The notes beneath the pieces were generated by a model. It worked only from the letters and a program-made list of their open reading frames with translations, was not told the DNA's origin and ran no database searches. A stretch of 64,000 bases of DNA from SIG440 sp045120135 (GTDB taxonomy: Bacteria; Bacillota; Clostridia; Monoglobales; Monoglobaceae), in NCBI GenBank assembly GCA_045120135.1, contig JBGVEN010000020.1, forward strand, positions 1 to 64,000, given 5' to 3'. Shown piece after piece: positions 59,369 through 64,000 of the stretch. A program made the translations under genes and the position numbers. Within the stretch, counting starts at the first letter, position 1; each line of letters begins with the position of its first letter.

Positions 59369-61501
59369 ATGGCTACAGCTGAAAAAGAAACTAAAAACAA
59401 GAAGAAATATCTTGTTATAGTTGAGTCGCCTGCAAAGGCGAAAACAATAAAGAAATATCTTGGCTCAAAGTACGAGGTAACTGCATCTATGGGACACCTT
59501 CGTGATTTGCCCAAAAGCCAGCTTGGCATTGATTTGGATAATGATTTTGAGCCAAAGTATATAACAATTCGTGGCAAGGGTGACCTTGTCTCCAAACTGA
59601 AAAAGGATGCGAAGAATTCTGCTAAAGTATTTCTCGCAACTGACCCTGACCGTGAGGGAGAGGCAATTTCATGGCATCTTGCGGCACTTTTGGATGTTGA
59701 TCCCAACACCGATTGCCGTATTACCTTTAATGAAATCACAAAAACTGCGGTAAAAGAAGCTATTTCGAAGCCGCGTGCTATTGATGCTGATTTGGTTGAT
59801 GCCCAGCAGGCACGCAGAGTTCTTGACCGAATTGTGGGTTATCAGCTCAGTCCATTGCTTTGGAAAAAGGTTAAAAAAGGCCTCAGTGCAGGTCGAGTTC
59901 AGTCGGTCGCGACTAAACTTATTGTGGACAGAGAACGTGAAATAGAGGCATTTTCCGAGGAAGAATACTGGACAATTGATGTAAAGCTCACCAATGAAAA
60001 AGGTAAGCTGCCGTTTGTTGCGAAATTTTACGGAAAGAATGCAAAAACCAAAATGAAGCTTCCCGATGAAAAAACAGTTCTCGGCATTGTCGAGGAACTT
60101 AAAAATTCATCATATACTGTTGACAGCGTTACTCGTGGCGAAAAGAAGAGATATTCTGCTCCCCCGTTTACCACAAGTACTCTCCAGCAGGAAGCGGCCA
60201 GAAAGCTGGGCTTCACTGCAAAGCGTACAATGGCAACGGCGCAGCAACTTTATGAAGGTGTTGAAATTAAGGGCAGCGGAAGTGTCGGTCTTATAACCTA
60301 TATGAGAACAGACTCTCTCAGAATTTCAGCAGAGGCACTTTCGGATTGTCGTAATTATATAAGTAAAGCATACGGCGAAGGCTATGTTCCGGCAAAACCA
60401 AAGTTCTACAAGTCAAGAAAGACTGCTCAGGATGCTCACGAAGCAATCCGCCCGACTTCTATGGCATTCGAACCGGAAAAAATCAAAGACTCACTTAAAA
60501 GCGACCAGTACAAGCTGTATAAGCTTATATGGAACCGATTTGTTGCAAGTCAGATGCCCGATGCGGTTCTTGATACGGTTCAGGCGGATATAAAAACCGA
60601 AAAATACGTACTCAAGGCAACCGGTTCAAATGTGAAGTTTGACGGCTTTATGGCGGTATATGTTGAGAGTGTGGACTTTATCGAGGAAAAAGAGGGCAAA
60701 GTTCCTAAAATTGAGGAGGGGCAAAGTCTCTTGTTTAAGGAAATCGACCCTAAACAGCACTTTACCCAGCCACCGGCAAGATATACAGAGGCTTCGCTTA
60801 TTAAAACAATGGAAGAGGATGGTATCGGCAGACCGAGTACCTATGCTCCCACTATTACAACAATAACTGGACGTGGCTATGTAGCCCGTGAGGGTAAATC
60901 GCTGTTCCCCACCGAACTTGGCACAATCGTTACCAAACTGATGGAGGACTATTTTGCGGATATAGTTGACGTTGAGTTTACCGCTAATATGGAAGAAAAG
61001 CTTGACCGGATTGAGGATGGCAACACTCCGTGGCAGGAAATAATTCGTAATTTCTACGATCCGTTCGCCAAAACTCTTGGTGCAGCTGAAGAAGCAATAG
61101 GCAAAATTGAGGTTCAGGATGAAGTTTCGGATGTGGTATGCGAAAAGTGCGGCAGAATGATGGTTTACAAGCAGGGAAGATTTGGTAAGTTCCTTGCCTG
61201 TCCCGGTTATCCCGAATGTAAAAATACAAAAACGATTGCAGAAGAGATAGACGCGCCCTGCCCGAATTGCGGCGGAAAGGTACAGGTGCGCAAATCCAGA
61301 AAGGGTGTAAAGTACTATACCTGCGACAACGGAACGGATTGTCTGCTGTCCTGGGACGAGCCGACAAGTCTTAAGTGCCCCCAATGTGGTGGCGCAATAA
61401 TGAAAAAGCGTCCGTATCGTGGAAAAGGTCCTATCAAATATGTGTGTTATAATGAAAATTGTAAATTTGAAGAACTGATGTCTAAATCTAAACTTAAGTA
61501 A
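59369..61501 (+). CDS. topA: DNA topoisomerase I
   Basis: 710 residues. It relaxes negative supercoils. Toprim domain at the N-terminus (LVIVESPAKAKTIKKYLG with Glu19, DPDREGEAISWHLA), active-site Tyr at about residue 311 in LITYMRTDSLRIS, and three C-terminal zinc ribbons (CEKCGRMMVYKQGRFGKFLAC, CPNCGGKVQ, CPQCGGAI). Spacing to dprA is 15 bases. Confidence 0.97.
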   Translation: MATAEKETKNKKKYLVIVESPAKAKTIKKYLGSKYEVTASMGHLRDLPKSQLGIDLDNDFEPKYITIRGKGDLVSKLKKDAKNSAKVFLATDPDREGEAISWHLAALLDVDPNTDCRITFNEITKTAVKEAISKPRAIDADLVDAQQARRVLDRIVGYQLSPLLWKKVKKGLSAGRVQSVATKLIVDREREIEAFSEEEYWTIDVKLTNEKGKLPFVAKFYGKNAKTKMKLPDEKTVLGIVEELKNSSYTVDSVTRGEKKRYSAPPFTTSTLQQEAARKLGFTAKRTMATAQQLYEGVEIKGSGSVGLITYMRTDSLRISAEALSDCRNYISKAYGEGYVPAKPKFYKSRKTAQDAHEAIRPTSMAFEPEKIKDSLKSDQYKLYKLIWNRFVASQMPDAVLDTVQADIKTEKYVLKATGSNVKFDGFMAVYVESVDFIEEKEGKVPKIEEGQSLLFKEIDPKQHFTQPPARYTEASLIKTMEEDGIGRPSTYAPTITTITGRGYVAREGKSLFPTELGTIVTKLMEDYFADIVDVEFTANMEEKLDRIEDGNTPWQEIIRNFYDPFAKTLGAAEEAIGKIEVQDEVSDVVCEKCGRMMVYKQGRFGKFLACPGYPECKNTKTIAEEIDAPCPNCGGKVQVRKSRKGVKYYTCDNGTDCLLSWDEPTSLKCPQCGGAIMKKRPYRGKGPIKYVCYNENCKFEELMSKSKLK

Positions 61502-61504
61502 ATG

Positions 61505-61533
61505 AAAAAACTCCGGGAATTCCGGAGTTTTTT
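61505..61533 (+). terminator. Terminator after topA
   Basis: Stem AAAAAACTCCGG/CCGGAGTTTTTT (61505-61516 / 61522-61533). Confidence 0.9.
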
Positions 61534-61626
61534 GCGTTTTATGTAAAATTGTGTAAATAGAAGCTGAAAAAGGGAGAATTTGCAGAAAATAAATATGAAA
61601 GTTTTGTAAAAATTCTACAAATAAAC

Positions 61627-61655
61627 TTGCATTATTGACAAAAATGCGTTATAAT
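61627..61655 (+). promoter_or_regulatory. Promoter of the PucR-type regulator and ftsEX
   Basis: TTGCAT (61627-61632), 17-bp spacer, TATAAT (61650-61655). A TTGACA also occurs inside the spacer but at only nine bases from the -10. Confidence 0.7.
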
Positions 61656-61721
61656 TACAGAGAATATTAAAATGCATAATTATGGATTGTAAAAGAGCAT
61701 TTAAATATGGAGGTAGTTTAT

Positions 61722-62807
61722 ATGCAGAACAGAATCTTTCAGAATGCGTGCAATCAACTGAAAAAGGACATTAACCGTAAAATAGGTATTATGGATGATA
61801 ACGGTTACATAATTGCCTGCAGTGACGAGGCCAAGGTTGGTTACCAGAAGGAATCGGTAATATCTCACTTTGAAATGAGTAACGAGGACTATATCGGCGG
61901 GGGGTATATCTTCCGCAAGATTGAAACCTACAGCAAAAATATCTATGTTGTATTCTGTGAGGGAGAAGACGAGCTGGCACGGGGCTTTGCGGCGTTTATG
62001 GCTGCACACTTTTCAACTATAAAACAGTACTATGACGAAAAGTATGACCGCAACAGCTTTATAAAGAACATTATTTTGGACAACATTCTGCCCAGTGATA
62101 TTCTGTACAAAACACGTGAACTTAAGCTTTCTGTTGAGGCTGAAAGGGTGGTATTCCTTATTCGTTCACACAAAACGGTGGAGATATCTTTAGTTGATGT
62201 GCTTCAGAACATTTTTCCCGATACTGCAAAAGACTTTATTATCCGTATTGACGACCGTGACGTTGCTGTTGTCCGTGAGGTTAAGAATGGCTCGGATATG
62301 GACGAAATATTTAAGCTTGCCCAGGAACTTCACGATACTGTTGCAAGTGAGGCGATGGTTAAGGTTTCGGTCGGAATATCAACTATTGTTGAAACTATTC
62401 AGGAGCTTGCCCGTGCATACCGTGAGGCGCGCATTGCCCTTGAGGTTGGCAAGGTATTTGATACCGAAAAGAATATTATCAGCTATGACAATTTGGGTAT
62501 AGGAAGACTTATCTATCAGCTTCCCACAACTCTTTGCGAGCTGTTTTTAAACGAGGTATTTAAAAAGGAATCTATTTCTGTTCTTGACAGCGAAACTATC
62601 TATACAATCCAGAAGTTCTTTGAAAATAACCTGAATGTTTCTGAAACTTCACGAAAATTGTTTGTTCACAGAAATACTTTGGTTTACCGCCTTGATAAGA
62701 TAAAAAAACTTACAGGTCTTGACCTCCGTGAGTTTGACGATGCTATTATATTCAAGGTAGCAATGATGGTCAACAAGTATCTCACATCTGAACCTACCAG
62801 ACTTTAA
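61722..62807 (+). CDS. PucR/CdaR-type transcriptional regulator
   Basis: 361 residues. N-terminal sensing region (about 1-120: GIMDDNGYIIACSDEAKVG), a GGDEF-like middle domain (about 140-270: SVGISTIVETIQELARAYREARIALEVG) and a PucR C-terminal helix-turn-helix (FFENNLNVSETSRKLFVHRNTLVYRLDKI). Start at 61722 follows GGAGGT by seven bases; the ATG five codons earlier contains that site. Relatives respond to sugar diacids or purines. Its direct lead into ftsEX, 39 bases on, is unusual and gives no clear link. Confidence 0.85.
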   Translation: MQNRIFQNACNQLKKDINRKIGIMDDNGYIIACSDEAKVGYQKESVISHFEMSNEDYIGGGYIFRKIETYSKNIYVVFCEGEDELARGFAAFMAAHFSTIKQYYDEKYDRNSFIKNIILDNILPSDILYKTRELKLSVEAERVVFLIRSHKTVEISLVDVLQNIFPDTAKDFIIRIDDRDVAVVREVKNGSDMDEIFKLAQELHDTVASEAMVKVSVGISTIVETIQELARAYREARIALEVGKVFDTEKNIISYDNLGIGRLIYQLPTTLCELFLNEVFKKESISVLDSETIYTIQKFFENNLNVSETSRKLFVHRNTLVYRLDKIKKLTGLDLREFDDAIIFKVAMMVNKYLTSEPTRL

Positions 62808-62846
62808 AGACTGTTTTACAGATTGCCAACACTAAAGGAGAATGTA

Positions 62847-63536
62847 ATGATTGAATTTAACAATGTATCCAAAACCTATGAGGATACGGGAGTAAGAGCG
62901 TTAAGCGATGTTTCGTTTTCCATAGATAAGGGGGAATTTGTTTTCCTGGTTGGACCTTCGGGCGCAGGCAAATCTACCCTCAGTAAGCTTATTATAAAGG
63001 AAGAGACCCCCGATGTGGGAGATATCCGTGTAAATACCTTTGAGCTTAATTCGCTCCATAAAAAGGAAATTCCCTATCTACGCAGAAGTGTGGGAATGAT
63101 GTTTCAGGACTTTCGTCTTCTTCCCAACAAAACTGTATATGAGAATGTTGCCTTTGCAATGCAGGTTATAGGTGCATCACGAGGCGAAATTCGCAGAAAT
63201 GTTCCCAATGTCCTGTCACTTGTAGGACTTGCTCATAAGGCGAGAATGAAGCCCGGCCAGCTTTCGGGTGGAGAGCAGCAGAGAGTTTCGCTTGCCCGTG
63301 CCTTGGTAAACAAGCCTCCGGTTATTATTGCGGACGAGCCTACCGCAAATCTTGACCCGGAAACCTCGGACCAGATAATGCAACTTCTGGACGAGGTTAA
63401 CAAAAGAGGGACAACAATGATTGTTACAACCCACGCAAAGAATTATGTTGACACAATGCATAAAAGGGTTTTGGAATTCAGAGACGGTGTTCTGATTCGT
63501 GACGAAAAAGAAGGGGCTTACGACTATGATATTTAG
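62847..63536 (+). CDS. ftsE: Cell division ATP-binding protein FtsE
   Basis: 229 residues. Walker A GPSGAGKST, the Q-loop FQDFRLLPNKTVYENVAFA, signature LSGGEQQRVSLARAL and Walker B VIIADEPTANLDP are intact. With FtsX it forms an ABC-type complex that switches on peptidoglycan hydrolases at division or, in some Firmicutes, sporulation. Start at 62847 follows AAAGGAG by six bases. Confidence 0.96.
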   Translation: MIEFNNVSKTYEDTGVRALSDVSFSIDKGEFVFLVGPSGAGKSTLSKLIIKEETPDVGDIRVNTFELNSLHKKEIPYLRRSVGMMFQDFRLLPNKTVYENVAFAMQVIGASRGEIRRNVPNVLSLVGLAHKARMKPGQLSGGEQQRVSLARALVNKPPVIIADEPTANLDPETSDQIMQLLDEVNKRGTTMIVTTHAKNYVDTMHKRVLEFRDGVLIRDEKEGAYDYDI

Positions 63537-64000
63537 AAATGCAAAGTATTTTTTCGCACAGGGCGTAAAGGGACTTGTGTCAAACAGCCTTATGACCCTT
63601 GCATCAATAGGTATAGTTATCGCGAGCCTTGTTCTGTTTGGCGTGTTTGTTTTGTTTGGAATGAACATAAATAATATCGGCGAACAGATTAAGGACCAGT
63701 GCGAAATTAACGTATATATGCCAAACGATATGAGCCGTGACGATGTCCGTGCCATAGGCAGTCAGCTTGGAATGATTGAATTTGTTAAGGAAGCCCGCCT
63801 TTACACCAAGGAAGAACGCCTCCAGAATTATAAGGAGGGTGTTCATCAGGACCAGGCAGAGGTAATCAATACACTTGAAACCGACAATCCCCTGCGTGAT
63901 GCCTATGTGCTGTCGCTTACTGATGTTCGCAAAGCTAACGCTGTTGCAATCGAGGCGGCAAAAATTAAAGGGGTTGAGGAAGTTACAAACCGTCAGGATT
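63525..64000 (+). CDS. ftsX: Cell division protein FtsX (partial, runs off the right edge)
   Basis: The ATG at 63525 overlaps the ftsE stop by 12 bases. 158 complete codons are in the window. An N-terminal membrane span (about 22-47, SIGIVIASLVLFGVFVLFG) follows a short cytoplasmic tail (MIFRNAKYFFAQGVKGLVSN). The first extracellular domain (EINVYMPNDMSRDDV onward) is under way at the edge. The C-terminal three spans lie outside. Confidence 0.94.

Noticed and set aside
1..64000. CRISPR arrays, insertion sequences, prophage or rRNA
   Set aside because: No regularly spaced repeats, transposase, integrase or rRNA signature was found; the only repeats are the small intergenic elements listed.

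Overview
The window reads as chromosomal DNA of a Gram-positive Firmicute, most likely a Clostridia member near the Oscillospirales/Ruminococcaceae. This rests on AGGAGG-type ribosome binding sites, many TTGACA-17-TATAAT promoters, a glgC/glgD pair, AddB, a SpoIID-domain protein, the DUF421/DUF4363 pair, tRNAs with encoded CCA, and an infC-rpmI-rplT operon behind an attenuator-like leader. Nearly every stretch is ordinary genic sequence with short intergenic gaps. I saw no phage, insertion sequence, CRISPR array or rRNA.

Layout. 1-566: a minus-strand promoter with a long leader running off the left edge. 567-3596: aldose-epimerase-like protein, glycerate kinase and an AraC regulator. 3643-5935 (minus): a three-gene operon of an M24 creatinase-like protein, an Anabaena sensory rhodopsin transducer (ASRT) family protein and a creatininase-family protein. 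6088-14930 (minus): DUF1846 protein, a heterodimeric ABC exporter and AddB. 15259-25685 (plus): glycogen cluster (GH13 enzyme, glgB, glgC, glgD, glgA, glgP). 25912-29953 (minus): tRNA-Gln, tRNA-Leu, glucose-type PTS EIIBC, EIIA and enzyme I. 30127-37299: M16 peptidase, Ca2+-type P-ATPase, radical SAM protein, FabT-like MarR regulator and acyl-AMP ligase. 37300-39711: a duplicated 68-nt repeat, SGNH hydrolase, tRNA-Ala and galactokinase. 39854-47664 (minus): rpmE and a complete aromatic operon in the order tyrA-aroB-aroA-aroC-pheA-aroK-aroQ-aroE. 47809-50357: AraC regulator and GH3 glycosidase. 50401-53965: DUF421/DUF4363 membrane pair and a three-gene SpoIID/peptidoglycan-binding module. 54028-64000: trmB, infC-rpmI-rplT, an ECF folate-type S component, an SPOUT methyltransferase, dprA, topA, a PucR-type regulator, and ftsE-ftsX running off the right edge.

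The most striking find is a 46-codon reading frame ahead of tyrA (47456-47596, minus). It has its own promoter and ribosome binding site, and 12 of its residues 13-30 are Phe or Tyr. An intrinsic terminator follows its stop codon and sits just before tyrA. This is the textbook layout of a ribosome-mediated attenuator, here in a lineage where T-boxes are the usual device and on an operon that makes Phe and Tyr. Other points worth attention are an AUA start for infC, a FabT-type box over the MarR promoter, the ASRT/creatinase-like operon with no rhodopsin, the leaderless SpoIID/PG-binding module, and several structured intergenic repeats.
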